64,000 bases of DNA from Pantoea vagans (GTDB lineage Bacteria > Pseudomonadota > Gammaproteobacteria > Enterobacterales > Enterobacteriaceae): assembly GCF_001506165.1 (NCBI RefSeq), contig NZ_CP011427.1, forward strand, positions 3,410,001 through 3,474,000. Direction: 5' to 3'. Below, in pieces: positions 17,104 to 26,147 of this stretch. The notes beneath the pieces were generated by a model. It saw only the letters and a program-made list of their open reading frames with translations, was not told the origin of the DNA and made no database searches. Position 1 is the first letter of the stretch; the number at the start of each line of letters is the position of its first letter. The translations under genes were made by a program, and so were the position numbers.

Positions 17104-18425
17104 GGCATCTCCTCCACTAAACGGCCTGCCTGAATCGCCTGGTTTTTATGGCGCAGCTCGCCCCAGAAGTAGAAGCCGACCCACGCGAAACACAGCAGCG
17201 AAACGCCGAACGCCAACTGCATCGATCCCAGATGATCGGAAACAAAGCCCTGAATGGCCGGAATAAAGGCGGCACCCACAATCGACATCACGATGAAAGC
17301 ACCCGCGACTTCCGTGTACTTGTTATCCACCGTAGCCAACGTGCCGGCATAGATGGTGGCCCAGCATGGTCCGAACAGCACGCTCACAAATACCGCCGCG
17401 TACACCGCAGTAAAGTTGGGGACAAACATCACCCACGCGAGGGTGATGACACCGAGGACTGAGTAGGCAATCAGCACTTTCTCTGCACGGAAGCGCGTCA
17501 TCAGGAAGTTAGCGACAAACTTACCAATGAAGAAACAGATAAAGCTGTAAATCATAAAGTTAGAGGCATGACGTTCGTTGGTCGCCCCCAGCGTCAAGGC
17601 CAGACGAATGGTAAAGGACCAGACGGCTACCTGCATCCCGACATACAGGAACTGCGCGACGATACCGCGCTTAAAGTGACGATTCCCCGCCAGATAGCGG
17701 AAGGTCTCACCCAGTGAAGGCAGCGACTTTTCGCTCGACTGAGGTTTGCAGCGGGGATAGCGAGTGAACAGGAACAGCAACATCACCACCACTAACACCA
17801 TCACCAGATATTTATAAGGTTCCAATGTATGTTCCAGCATGCTGAGACGGAAAGCATGCGCCTGCTCCGCGTTCATGCCCGCCATTTGCGCATGCAGGCT
17901 TTCACCGTCCTGGAACACCAGATACTTGCCCAACACGATGCCCATCAGCGCGCCAATCGGATAGAACGTCTGGCTGATATTGAGACGCAGCGTGGCGTGA
18001 TCGCGATGCCCAATCATTGAGCTGTAGGTATTAGCTGCGGTTTCGAGGAAGCTTAAGCCAATGGCGATGGCGAAAATCGCCGCAAGGAACATGGTGTAAG
18101 TGGCCATGTGCGAGGCGGGATAAAACAGCACGCAACCCACAATGTAGAGCACAAGACCCATCAGGATCGCCAGCTTGTAAGTGGCTTTGCGGATCACCAA
18201 AGAAGCCGGGATCGCAATCAGAAAATAGCCGCCGTAAAACGCACTCTGCACCAGTGCGCTGGCAAAGTCGCTCAACGCGAACACGCTTTTGAACTGGGTG
18301 ATCAGGATGTCGTTCAGGCTCGCAGCACAGCCCCACAACGGGAACAGGCACGAGAGCAAAATGAACTGAAACAGCGGCGTCTTATTCAGATAGCCGTCAG
18401 GTTGCTGAACAATGTTCGGTTGCAT
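17100..18425 (-). CDS. deoP: Deoxyribose permease, FucP-type major facilitator
   Basis: 441-aa, 12-TM major facilitator of the fucose:H+ symporter branch (FLLSCLFPLWGCAASLNDILITQF at the N-terminus carries the FucP-like GCAASLNDI region; LETAANTYSSMIG in helix 4). It lies between deoK (9 bp downstream of it) and deoX (4-bp overlap). The gene order, plus the DeoR-type regulator and operators, argues for 2-deoxy-D-ribose rather than fucose as substrate. Confidence 0.85.
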   Translation of the reverse strand: MQPNIVQQPDGYLNKTPLFQFILLSCLFPLWGCAASLNDILITQFKSVFALSDFASALVQSAFYGGYFLIAIPASLVIRKATYKLAILMGLVLYIVGCVLFYPASHMATYTMFLAAIFAIAIGLSFLETAANTYSSMIGHRDHATLRLNISQTFYPIGALMGIVLGKYLVFQDGESLHAQMAGMNAEQAHAFRLSMLEHTLEPYKYLVMVLVVVMLLFLFTRYPRCKPQSSEKSLPSLGETFRYLAGNRHFKRGIVAQFLYVGMQVAVWSFTIRLALTLGATNERHASNFMIYSFICFFIGKFVANFLMTRFRAEKVLIAYSVLGVITLAWVMFVPNFTAVYAAVFVSVLFGPCWATIYAGTLATVDNKYTEVAGAFIVMSIVGAAFIPAIQGFVSDHLGSMQLAFGVSLLCFAWVGFYFWGELRHKNQAIQAGRLVEEMP

Positions 18426-18434
18426 AGCTCGACC

Positions 18435-19352
18435 TCAGTGTACGTTGAGAAAACGCTGGAAGGTTTCCGCGTCAGGATAGGAACGCTGCGTACCGCGACC
18501 GGTCACGCTGCAAGCGGCGTAGGCCGAGGCTTGCGCCATCGCCGCCGCGACATCACCGCTGTTCACCAGGACATGCGCAAAGCAGCCGATAAAGGCATCA
18601 CCTGCACCGCTGGTGTCCACTGCCTTCACTGGCGTGGGGGCCACATGGTGCAGAGTGTCACCCGCCATCCATAGTGAACCGCGCCCTCCGAGGGTAATAA
18701 TCAGGTTTTTCAGACCGCGCTTAAGCAGCGTCTGCCCTGCCCGTTTCACCTCATCATCAGTGCCCACCGGCATGCCCGTGAGGATCTCCAGTTCGGTTTC
18801 ATTGGGCATAAAGAAGTCGCACTTGCAGGCATATTCAATATCGAGATTCGCCACCGCTGGTGCCGGGTTAAGGATCACTTTGATATCGTGCTGGCGCGCA
18901 AAATCGATGGCGTAATAGACGGTTTCCAGCGGGATTTCTAACTGCAGGATGATCAGCTTGCAGGCTTTCAGCGCCTCAGCGGCCTCATCGATGTCGGCTG
19001 GTTTGAGCAGCTGATTGGCACCCTTGATAATCAAAATGCGATTCTGTGATTGATCATCAACGAAGATGGGCGCCACGCCGCTGGACGTTCCCGCTGCGGT
19101 GGTCACATATTGGGTATCCACGCCCTGCTGTTTGAGGTTCGCCACAGTGTTAGGCGCAAACAGATCGTCGCCCACTTTGCTCACCATCATCACGCGACCG
19201 CCCATTTTCGCTGCTGCCACCGCCTGATTTGCCCCTTTCCCTCCGCAGCCGATAGCGAAATCGGGAGCTTCCAGCGTCTCCCCGGCTTTCGGTAGCTGAT
19301 TGGTGTAGGTAATAAGGTCCACCATATTTGACCCAATAACCGCGATATCCAT
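18435..19352 (-). CDS. deoK: Deoxyribokinase (PfkB/ribokinase family)
   Basis: 305-aa sugar kinase that would phosphorylate 2-deoxy-D-ribose to deoxyribose 5-phosphate. PfkB signatures are present: IGCGGKGANQAVAAAKMGG near residue 40 and DTSGAGDAFIGCF near residue 250 with the catalytic Asp. Start ATG has GGGGAG upstream. It heads the operon deoK-deoP-deoX and is divergent from a DeoR-type regulator with matching operators, which is why I prefer deoxyribokinase to ribokinase. The product needs DeoC aldolase, which is not in this window. Confidence 0.85.
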   Translation of the reverse strand: MDIAVIGSNMVDLITYTNQLPKAGETLEAPDFAIGCGGKGANQAVAAAKMGGRVMMVSKVGDDLFAPNTVANLKQQGVDTQYVTTAAGTSSGVAPIFVDDQSQNRILIIKGANQLLKPADIDEAAEALKACKLIILQLEIPLETVYYAIDFARQHDIKVILNPAPAVANLDIEYACKCDFFMPNETELEILTGMPVGTDDEVKRAGQTLLKRGLKNLIITLGGRGSLWMAGDTLHHVAPTPVKAVDTSGAGDAFIGCFAHVLVNSGDVAAAMAQASAYAACSVTGRGTQRSYPDAETFQRFLNVH

Positions 19353-19385
19353 TGTTAACTCCCCGGTGAATTTTTAACCTTATAA

Positions 19386-19401
19386 TGTTATTAAATTAAC
19401 A
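19386..19401. promoter_or_regulatory. DeoR-type operator, deoK-proximal
   Basis: TGTTATTAAATTAACA keeps both arms (TGTTA...TAACA) of the 16-bp E. coli deo operator TGTTAGAATTCTAACA. It lies 34 bp before the deoK ATG. Confidence 0.7.
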
Positions 19402-19425
19402 ATAACAGTTAAATTAAGGTTGTAA

Positions 19426-19441
19426 TGTGACAAAATTCACA
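19426..19441. promoter_or_regulatory. CRP-cAMP binding site
   Basis: TGTGACAAAATTCACA matches the TGTGA-N6-TCACA consensus exactly. It lies between the two DeoR operators in the deoK-deoQ divergent region, so the locus should be under catabolite control. Confidence 0.85.
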
Positions 19442-19493
19442 CCTCAACATCATCAACAAAAGCGATATAACGCCACAGATTACCGAGCGAGAG

Positions 19494-19509
19494 TGTTATT
19501 ATTCTAACA
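19494..19509. promoter_or_regulatory. DeoR-type operator, distal
   Basis: TGTTATTATTCTAACA differs from the E. coli deo operator TGTTAGAATTCTAACA at only two central positions. It is 108 bp from the other operator, so looping is possible. Confidence 0.8.
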
Positions 19510-19714
19510 ATGTAACATCATCGTGTTGCAGAGATAGCGTTAAGCGAAACGGCCATCACGGACCGGAGAGAGAGGTTTGCGGGCCGATCCCATTACAGGT
19601 AATATTGAAAATCGGTGTGCTGAATGTGTCGCAAATTATTAAAATTTTTATCATTTATCGTGATTTCACCTTCAGCATCCTCGACCTCAGCCTACTCAAT
19701 TAATAGAGATCATC

Positions 19715-20479
19715 ATGGAAACCCGGCGCGACGAACGAATTCACAAGCTGGCACAGGCGCTGAAGCGTACCGACAAGCTGCACCTGAAAGATGCGGCTCA
19801 ATTGCTGGGTGTATCAGAGATGACGATTCGCCGCGATCTGACGGAACCGGCTTCGGCGGTCGTACTGTTGGGGGGGTATATTGTCAGCGATCCGAAAAGC
19901 CACGCCGGACACTATTTTATCTCCGACCAACACAGCCAAAACGCCGCACGTAAACAACGTCTGGCGCAGGTGGCGGCAAGTTTGATCAGCGAAAACGATA
20001 CGGTGTTTTTTGACTGCGGTACCACCTTGCCCTACATCGTGGATGCTATCCCGGACGCCTTGCCCTTCACCGCGATTTGCTGCGCCATGAATACCTTTCT
20101 CGCGCTGAAAGAGAAACCGGCCTGTAATGTGATCCTGAGCGGCGGAGAGTTTCATGCCGATAACGCGCTGTTCACGCCGATCGGTGCCCACTCGATCCTC
20201 GACGATCTCTGCCCCACGCTGGCCTTTATCTCGGCAGCGGGCATCGATCAGGAACAGGGCGCAACCTGCTATAACATCAATGAATTAGCCATGAAGCATC
20301 ACGCCATGTTACGGGCGCGCACCCGTGTGTTGGTGGCCGATAGCAGCAAATTTGGCAAAGTACTGCCCGCCCGCATCGGTGAGCTGCGTCGTTTTGATCT
20401 GCTGGTGAGTGACAGTGCGCCAGAAGCGGCGCTGAAAAACTGGCTGGCGCAACAGAATATCCCACTGCGCCTACCTTGA
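19715..20479 (+). CDS. deoQ: DeoR-type repressor of deoxyribose/deoxynucleoside catabolism
   Basis: 254 aa, close in length and sequence to E. coli DeoR: METRRDERIHKLAQALKRTD then LHLKDAAQLLGVSEMTIRRDL (HTH, residues ~20-45), and the DeoR-specific VVLLGGYIVSDPKSHAG linker. The sugar-phosphate-isomerase-like effector domain follows (FFDCGTTLPYIVDAIP, SSKFGKVLPARIGEL). It is divergent from deoK across 362 bp that hold two deo operators and a CRP site. By context it corresponds to DeoQ of the Salmonella deoQKPX regulon; it could equally be named DeoR. The likely effector is deoxyribose 5-phosphate. Confidence 0.88.
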   Translation: METRRDERIHKLAQALKRTDKLHLKDAAQLLGVSEMTIRRDLTEPASAVVLLGGYIVSDPKSHAGHYFISDQHSQNAARKQRLAQVAASLISENDTVFFDCGTTLPYIVDAIPDALPFTAICCAMNTFLALKEKPACNVILSGGEFHADNALFTPIGAHSILDDLCPTLAFISAAGIDQEQGATCYNINELAMKHHAMLRARTRVLVADSSKFGKVLPARIGELRRFDLLVSDSAPEAALKNWLAQQNIPLRLP

Positions 20480-20481
20480 GA

Positions 20482-21429
20482 TCAGGCTTTACGATCGATC
20501 ACCGCGTCGCCATCGCGCAGACGGCGCAGGTTATCGCAGATCCCTTTGATGTTGCCTGCCAGGGAAATGTCCGTCACGCCACCAATGTGCGGGGTGGCGA
20601 TCACGTTATAGCGGAACACCGGATCCTGCGGATCGGGCGGCTCCTGCCAGAACACATCCACCCCGGCCCCAGCTAATTTTTTGCTCTCCAGCGCCGCCAG
20701 AAATGCCTGTTTCTCTATCAACCCACCGCGTCCGAGATTAACCAGGAAACTGTCCTGTTTCATCTGCGCCAGCGCATCCGCGTTGATGATGTTATGAGTA
20801 TCGGCGTTGTCTGGCAGGCTGAGCACCACAAAGTCCGCCTGCTGCAGCAGTTCCGGTAGCTGCGACATTGTGCCGAGCCAGTCGAGCTGATGCTGACGCG
20901 CAAAGGCTTCATCCGCCTCGCGTTTTACGCCAATCATACGCATACCAAACGGGGCAAGGCGCTTCGCCAGCGCTTTGCCGATGCCACCTAATCCCACCAG
21001 CCCGACGGTTTTGCCCATCAGTCCCAATCCAATTGGCTGTCCGAGCCTCTGCTGTGCAAGGCAATCGGCAATCTCATGCTGGCGACGCGCCAGCCCAATC
21101 ATCATCCAGATACCCAGCTCCGCCACTGAATCGGCATTGCCTGAATTATCGGAAGGGACATTCGCCACCATAATGCCGGCTTGCTTTGCCGCCGCAAGAT
21201 CAACACCTTCCAGCCCGACGCCCGCCTGCTGAATCAGCTTTAGTCGATCGGCAGTGGCGATTAACCGTGCATCCACACGACACATGCCGGGGATCAGCGC
21301 ATCGAAACCGGCCAGGCTCTCCGCCGCATGGCCCGCCGAGGCGATAAATTCCATATCAGGTAACGTCTGGCGGATCGCGGGAATCAATCCACCCCAGGCA
21401 TGTTCATCTGCTGCAATCAGCACTTTCAT
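20482..21429 (-). CDS. D-2-hydroxyacid dehydrogenase (NAD-dependent)
   Basis: 315 aa from MKVLIAADEHAW, chosen because GGAGGG lies just upstream; the longer reading frame adds eight residues. Rossmann motif GLVGLGGIGKALAKRL near residue 145, catalytic Arg in NLGRGGLI and His in TPHIGG mark the 2-hydroxyacid dehydrogenase family (GyaR/SerA/LdhA group). Substrate cannot be told. It converges on deoQ with a 2-bp gap, so shares the end of the deo block but has its own promoter. Confidence 0.85.
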   Translation of the reverse strand: MKVLIAADEHAWGGLIPAIRQTLPDMEFIASAGHAAESLAGFDALIPGMCRVDARLIATADRLKLIQQAGVGLEGVDLAAAKQAGIMVANVPSDNSGNADSVAELGIWMMIGLARRQHEIADCLAQQRLGQPIGLGLMGKTVGLVGLGGIGKALAKRLAPFGMRMIGVKREADEAFARQHQLDWLGTMSQLPELLQQADFVVLSLPDNADTHNIINADALAQMKQDSFLVNLGRGGLIEKQAFLAALESKKLAGAGVDVFWQEPPDPQDPVFRYNVIATPHIGGVTDISLAGNIKGICDNLRRLRDGDAVIDRKA

Positions 21430-21613
21430 CGAACTCCCTCCGTTTTCAGGCAAAAAAGCAGCATAGCGACTGTTGAGTGAGAATCAATCAGTTATCGGCT
21501 CTGTTACCCCACTCCAGAAGATTCAACGCCATGCGGCTGTGATTGCCGGGTGAAAACGGCTAAACTTCACCATCTGAAGTTCCACCATTCACAGACCAGA
21601 GGCTCATTACAAC

Positions 21614-23281
21614 GTGGCTCAATTCGTCTATAGCATGCATCGCGTCGGCAAAGTGGTTCCGCCGAAGCGTCACATCCTGAAGAACATCTCTCTTAGCTTC
21701 TTCCCTGGCGCCAAAATCGGTGTACTCGGCCTGAATGGCGCGGGTAAATCCACCCTGCTGCGCATCATGGCCGGTATCGATACCGATATCGAAGGGGAAG
21801 CACGCCCACAACCGGGCATCAAAGTGGGCTATCTGCCACAGGAACCGAAACTTAACCCAGAGCACACCGTGCGTGAATCTGTGGAAGAAGCGGTTTCTGA
21901 AGTGGTTGGGGCGCTGAAACGTCTTGATGAAGTGTACGCCCTGTACGCTGATCCGGACGCGGATTTCGACAAGCTGGCGGCAGAACAGGGTCGTCTGGAA
22001 GAAGTGATCCAGGCACACGATGGCCACAACCTCGACACCCAGCTGAACCGTGCTGCTGATGCGATGCGTCTGCCAGACTGGGATGCCAAAATTGGCAACC
22101 TGTCCGGTGGTGAGCGCCGCCGCGTCGCGCTGTGCCGCCTGCTGCTGGAAAAACCAGACATGCTGCTGCTGGATGAACCGACTAACCACCTGGATGCAGA
22201 ATCCGTGGCCTGGCTGGAACGCTTCCTGCACGACTTCGAAGGCACCGTGGTAGCGATTACGCACGACCGTTACTTCCTGGATAACGTTGCAGGCTGGATT
22301 CTGGAGCTGGACCGCGGTGAAGGTATTCCGTGGGAAGGTAACTACTCCTCCTGGCTGGAGCAGAAAGATCAGCGTCTGGCGCAGGAAGCCTCTTCTGAAG
22401 CGGCGCGTCGCAAGTCGATTGAGAAAGAGCTGGAGTGGGTTCGTCAGGGCGCGAAAGGCCGTCAGTCTAAGGGCAAGGCCCGTCTGGCGCGCTTCGAAGA
22501 GCTGAACAACACCGAATACCAGAAACGTAACGAAACCAACGAACTGTTCATTCCACCTGGTGCGCGCCTTGGCGATAAAGTGCTGGAAGTGACCAACCTG
22601 AACAAATCGTATGGCGATCGTGTCCTGATTGATGACCTGAGCTTCTCTGTGCCGAAGGGTGCAATTGTTGGCATCATCGGTCCAAACGGTGCGGGTAAAT
22701 CCACGCTGTTCCGCATGATGTCCGGTCAGGAACAGCCAGATTCCGGTACCATCGAGCTGGGCGAAACCGTCAAGCTGGCGTCAGTGGATCAGTTCCGTGA
22801 CGCCATGGACAATTCGAAAACCGTGTTCGAGGAAGTCTCGGGCGGTCAGGACATTATGCGTGTCGGCAACGTTGAGATGCCAAGCCGCGCCTATGTCGGT
22901 CGCTTCAACTTCAAAGGTACCGATCAGGGCAAACGTGTTGGCGAACTGTCTGGTGGTGAGCGTGGTCGTCTGCACCTCGCGAAACTACTGCAGGTCGGCG
23001 GCAACCTGTTGCTGCTCGATGAACCGACCAACGACCTGGACATCGAAACCCTGCGCGCGCTGGAAAACGCCCTGTTGGAATTCCCAGGCTGTGCCATGGT
23101 GATCTCGCATGACCGTTGGTTCCTTGACCGTATCGCCACGCACATCATCGATTATCAGGATGAAGGCAAAGTGGAGTTCTTCGAAGGTAACTTTACCGAA
23201 TACGAAGAGTACAAGAAACGCACCCTCGGCGCTGACGCGCTGGAGCCAAAGCGTATCAAGTACAAGCGTATGGCGAAGTAA
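21614..23281 (+). CDS. ettA: Energy-dependent translational throttle protein EttA
   Basis: ABC-F ATPase that binds the ribosomal E site and gates entry into elongation according to the ATP/ADP ratio. 555 aa, exactly the usual length, with two ATPase domains (GLNGAGKSTLLRI and GPNGAGKSTLFRM; LSGGERRRVALCRL and LSGGERGRLHLAKL) joined by the P-site tRNA interaction motif linker (~240-320, RQGAKGRQSKGKARL). The start is a GTG that gives the family N-terminus MAQFVY. In E. coli it is the direct neighbour of slt; here 20.7 kb separate them. Confidence 0.97.
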   Translation: MAQFVYSMHRVGKVVPPKRHILKNISLSFFPGAKIGVLGLNGAGKSTLLRIMAGIDTDIEGEARPQPGIKVGYLPQEPKLNPEHTVRESVEEAVSEVVGALKRLDEVYALYADPDADFDKLAAEQGRLEEVIQAHDGHNLDTQLNRAADAMRLPDWDAKIGNLSGGERRRVALCRLLLEKPDMLLLDEPTNHLDAESVAWLERFLHDFEGTVVAITHDRYFLDNVAGWILELDRGEGIPWEGNYSSWLEQKDQRLAQEASSEAARRKSIEKELEWVRQGAKGRQSKGKARLARFEELNNTEYQKRNETNELFIPPGARLGDKVLEVTNLNKSYGDRVLIDDLSFSVPKGAIVGIIGPNGAGKSTLFRMMSGQEQPDSGTIELGETVKLASVDQFRDAMDNSKTVFEEVSGGQDIMRVGNVEMPSRAYVGRFNFKGTDQGKRVGELSGGERGRLHLAKLLQVGGNLLLLDEPTNDLDIETLRALENALLEFPGCAMVISHDRWFLDRIATHIIDYQDEGKVEFFEGNFTEYEEYKKRTLGADALEPKRIKYKRMAK

Positions 23282-23294
23282 TGGTTATGATGTG

Positions 23295-23321
23295 AAAAAG
23301 GCGCCGATTGGCGCCTTTTTT
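23295..23321 (+). terminator. Rho-independent terminator after ettA
   Basis: AGGCGCC-GATT-GGCGCCT followed by a run of T and preceded by a run of A, so it can act for ettA and perhaps for the convergent nadR. Confidence 0.9.
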
Positions 23322-23334
23322 ATGGCTGTGAAGA

Positions 23335-24561
23335 TCATCCCCCCAGCATCTGTTTCACCAACTCAACGCAGCGCAGGAAGCGTGCATCGTAGTCATCCTC
23401 TTTGACGTGGACGAACTCAATGTTGTTTTCACGCAGCATGGTGACCAGCATCGACTGAAACTCACGGCGATCCATTGAGCTGCCGAGGCTACGCAAGCCA
23501 TCCGCCACCCAAGGCACATTGTTCTCCAGCAGAATCACCAGATCGAAACGATACTCATCAATCAGCGCCTGCACGAACGGATGCTCACGCCCTTCATACT
23601 TCAGGCAAAACGCCTGGGTGGTGATGAAGTCGGTATCAATAAACGCGACTTTGCTGGCGTATTTCACCGCGAAATCGATGTACTGCGCCTGCCCCAGTGC
23701 GATTTTGTCGTAGTCGGAGTATTGCAGCGCCATCTCATCCCCACCCAAGTGTGAGAAGACATAATCACGGCCATACTCCCAGGCACTGGTGGTATTAAAG
23801 ATATTCGCCAGCTTGTTCACCAGCGTCGATTTGCCGCTGGATTCCCCACCAAGGATCGCCACGGTGCGCACAAAGAACGGCTTCACTTCGGTGGGGATGT
23901 ACTCCCAGTAACGGAACGGATCCTGACGAATCTGCCCGCCGCTGATGTTCATAAAGGATCGGTTAGGATCCACCACCACGGTAGGAATGCCGAGGTGCTG
24001 CTGATACATCGCCGCGTCAGGCTCTTCACTGGTATAGATGCAATCGGGTTCAATCCCCTGTTCTGACAGGAATTTTTTCACCCCTTCACTCCACACATCC
24101 CAGCCATGCGGATAGGGTTCGATCCCCTCTTCATCAAAGGAGTGAATACGGATATTTTTCTGGTATTTGAAGGTCTGTAGCAGCCAGCGCAGACGGTCGC
24201 TGATGGTTGGCTGCTGCGACATGGCGCTGTTTTCAAACAGTTCACGATCGCGCGGATCGTCATGGCCCATGATGATGTGCAACTCATCGACCTGGCTACA
24301 GGCGCGCTGAATCAAATAGATATGCCCGGTGTGCAGCGGGTAGAACTTACCGAACACCACGCCGACGGTTTTGTCACGGCGTGGGAATTCCAGTCCGAGA
24401 AAACGGTGCAGTGCTTCCAGCTTCTGCGCGCTCGGGCTTTTAATTTTGGCATTCAGCAACTGGCTTAAGTAGCCTTTGGTCATCCCGCTGGCATCTGCAA
24501 CCTGCTGCAGCGTATGGCCCTGCTGGCGTATGGCTGTTTTCAGGTAGTCGAATGATGACAT
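23335..24561 (-). CDS. nadR: Trifunctional NAD biosynthesis regulator NadR
   Basis: 408 aa. N-terminal HTH repressor domain (1-60, TLQQVADASGMTKGYLSQLL), a nicotinamide-nucleotide adenylyltransferase domain (~62-225, GVVFGKFYPLHTGHIYLI with the GKFxPxHxGH motif), and a C-terminal ribosylnicotinamide kinase domain (~230-408, Walker A GGESSGKSTL). It represses NAD genes and salvages nicotinamide riboside. Sequence follows E. coli NadR closely. The NAD-responsive HTH is intact. Confidence 0.97.
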   Translation of the reverse strand: MSSFDYLKTAIRQQGHTLQQVADASGMTKGYLSQLLNAKIKSPSAQKLEALHRFLGLEFPRRDKTVGVVFGKFYPLHTGHIYLIQRACSQVDELHIIMGHDDPRDRELFENSAMSQQPTISDRLRWLLQTFKYQKNIRIHSFDEEGIEPYPHGWDVWSEGVKKFLSEQGIEPDCIYTSEEPDAAMYQQHLGIPTVVVDPNRSFMNISGGQIRQDPFRYWEYIPTEVKPFFVRTVAILGGESSGKSTLVNKLANIFNTTSAWEYGRDYVFSHLGGDEMALQYSDYDKIALGQAQYIDFAVKYASKVAFIDTDFITTQAFCLKYEGREHPFVQALIDEYRFDLVILLENNVPWVADGLRSLGSSMDRREFQSMLVTMLRENNIEFVHVKEDDYDARFLRCVELVKQMLGG

Positions 24562-24605
24562 TTGGTGCCTCCTGCGTGGAAAAAAATGGGGTGTGGTGCG
24601 CGTTG

Positions 24606-24740
24606 GCCCTCACCCCGGCCCTCTCCCGCAAGCGGGCGAGGGAGAAATCTGTGCATCTTGCAAAAGCGTGACTCTGAATGCGAGCTCACAGCCCCTGCTT
24701 TCGGTTCCCTCTCCCTGTGGGAGAGGGTTAGGGTGAGGGC
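24606..24740. repeat. Inverted CCCTCTCCC-type dispersed repeat between nadR and radA
   Basis: GCCCTCACCCCGGCCCTCTC (24606-24625) and its inverted partner ending GGGTTAGGGTGAGGGC (24725-24740) bracket about 95 bp. Each half also forms a local hairpin (CTCTCCCGC/GCGGGCGAG; CCCTCTCCC/GGGAGAGGG). No protein is encoded. It resembles the GAGGG/CCCTC intergenic repeats common in enterobacteria. Confidence 0.7.
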
Positions 24741-24751
24741 ATCAGACCACT

Positions 24752-26134
24752 TTACAGCTCATCCAATATCGCCAGCGCATCCGCCAGCTTCTTGGCGCTG
24801 TACACCTTCATGCCATCAATGGTCTTCTTCGGCGCATTCCCTGCCGGCACAATCGCACGTTTGAAGCCGTGCTTGGCCGCTTCAGAAATACGCTCCTGAC
24901 CGCTCGGCACCGGGCGGATCTCACCGGCTAACCCCACCTCGCCGAAGATCACGAGATCCTGTGGCAGCGGGCGATCGCGCAGGCTCGACACCATTGCCAG
25001 CAACAACGCCAGGTCAGCACTGGTTTCCGTGACTTTTACGCCACCCACCACGTTGACGAACACATCCTGGTCCGCCATCTGCAAGCCGCCATGACGGTGC
25101 AACACCGCCAGCAAGATCGCCAGACGGTTCTGTTCCAGACCCACAGCAACACGGCGCGGGTTGCCCATCATCGAATGGTCCACCAGCGCCTGGATCTCCA
25201 CCAGCAACGGACGCGATCCTTCCCACACCACCATCACCGAACTGCCGGACGTCACTTCGTCACCGCGCGACAGGAAAATAGCTGACGGGTTACTGATTTC
25301 ACGCATGCCCTGCTCGGTCATGGCGAACACGCCTAACTCGTTCACCGCACCAAAGCGGTTTTTATGGCTGCGCAGGGTGCGGAAGCGAGAATCGGCATCA
25401 CCATCCAGCAGCACCGAACAGTCGATACAGTGCTCCAGCACTTTCGGACCGGCCAGCGAGCCATCCTTGGTGACGTGCCCCACCATCACAATGGCCACGC
25501 CGCGCGTTTTGGCGAAGCGCGTCAGGTATGCCGCGGTTTCACGCACCTGCGCGACGCTGCCCGGCGAAGACTGGATATCCGCCATATGCATCACCTGGAT
25601 TGAGTCGATCACCATCAGCTTTGGCTGCTCTTGCTCGGCGATCAGACAGATCTGCTCGATGCTGGTTTCCGACAACATATTCAGGTTTTCGGTGGGTAAT
25701 CCCAGACGATGGGCACGCATTGCCACCTGTTGCAGTGATTCTTCACCGGTGACGTACAGGGTTTTCATCCCTTCTGCCAGCTTACACATCACCTGCAGCA
25801 ACAAGGTGGATTTACCGGCACCGGGATTACCACCAATCAAAATCGCACTGCCCGGCACCACGCCGCCACCGAGTACGCGGTCGAACTCTTTAAAACTGGT
25901 GGAGAAACGCGGCAAGGCTTCAAGGCTGATTTCTGACAGCTTCTGCACCCGACTGGCACCGGCATTCCCGGCATAGCCCGTCAGACGGTCGTTGCGCGCA
26001 GCCGCGGGCGAGGCGGCAATGCGCACCTCGGTGATGGTGTTCCACGCCTGGCAGGCGCTGCATTGCCCCTGCCAGCGCGGATAATCAGCGCCACATTCGT
26101 TACAAACGAAGGCGCGTTTTGCCGCTTTGGCCAA
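24752..26134 (-). CDS. radA: DNA repair protein RadA
   Basis: RecA-related branch-migration helicase that processes recombination intermediates. 460 aa: C4 zinc finger at the N-terminus (CNECGADYPRWQGQCSAC), RecA-like ATPase (Walker A GGNPGAGKST near residue 98, KNRFG motif in SHKNRFGAVNELG), and a Lon-protease-like C-terminal domain (VFVNVVGGVKVTE...GEIRPV) without protease activity. It lies 22 bp downstream of serB and is probably co-transcribed, as in E. coli. Confidence 0.97.
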   Translation of the reverse strand: MAKAAKRAFVCNECGADYPRWQGQCSACQAWNTITEVRIAASPAAARNDRLTGYAGNAGASRVQKLSEISLEALPRFSTSFKEFDRVLGGGVVPGSAILIGGNPGAGKSTLLLQVMCKLAEGMKTLYVTGEESLQQVAMRAHRLGLPTENLNMLSETSIEQICLIAEQEQPKLMVIDSIQVMHMADIQSSPGSVAQVRETAAYLTRFAKTRGVAIVMVGHVTKDGSLAGPKVLEHCIDCSVLLDGDADSRFRTLRSHKNRFGAVNELGVFAMTEQGMREISNPSAIFLSRGDEVTSGSSVMVVWEGSRPLLVEIQALVDHSMMGNPRRVAVGLEQNRLAILLAVLHRHGGLQMADQDVFVNVVGGVKVTETSADLALLLAMVSSLRDRPLPQDLVIFGEVGLAGEIRPVPSGQERISEAAKHGFKRAIVPAGNAPKKTIDGMKVYSAKKLADALAILDEL

Positions 26135-26147
26135 ATCAAATCCTCTG

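Noticed and set aside
17100..19352. Fucose permease plus ribokinase as a fucose or ribose locus
   Set aside because: The DeoR-type regulator and the two deo operators point to deoxyribose instead.
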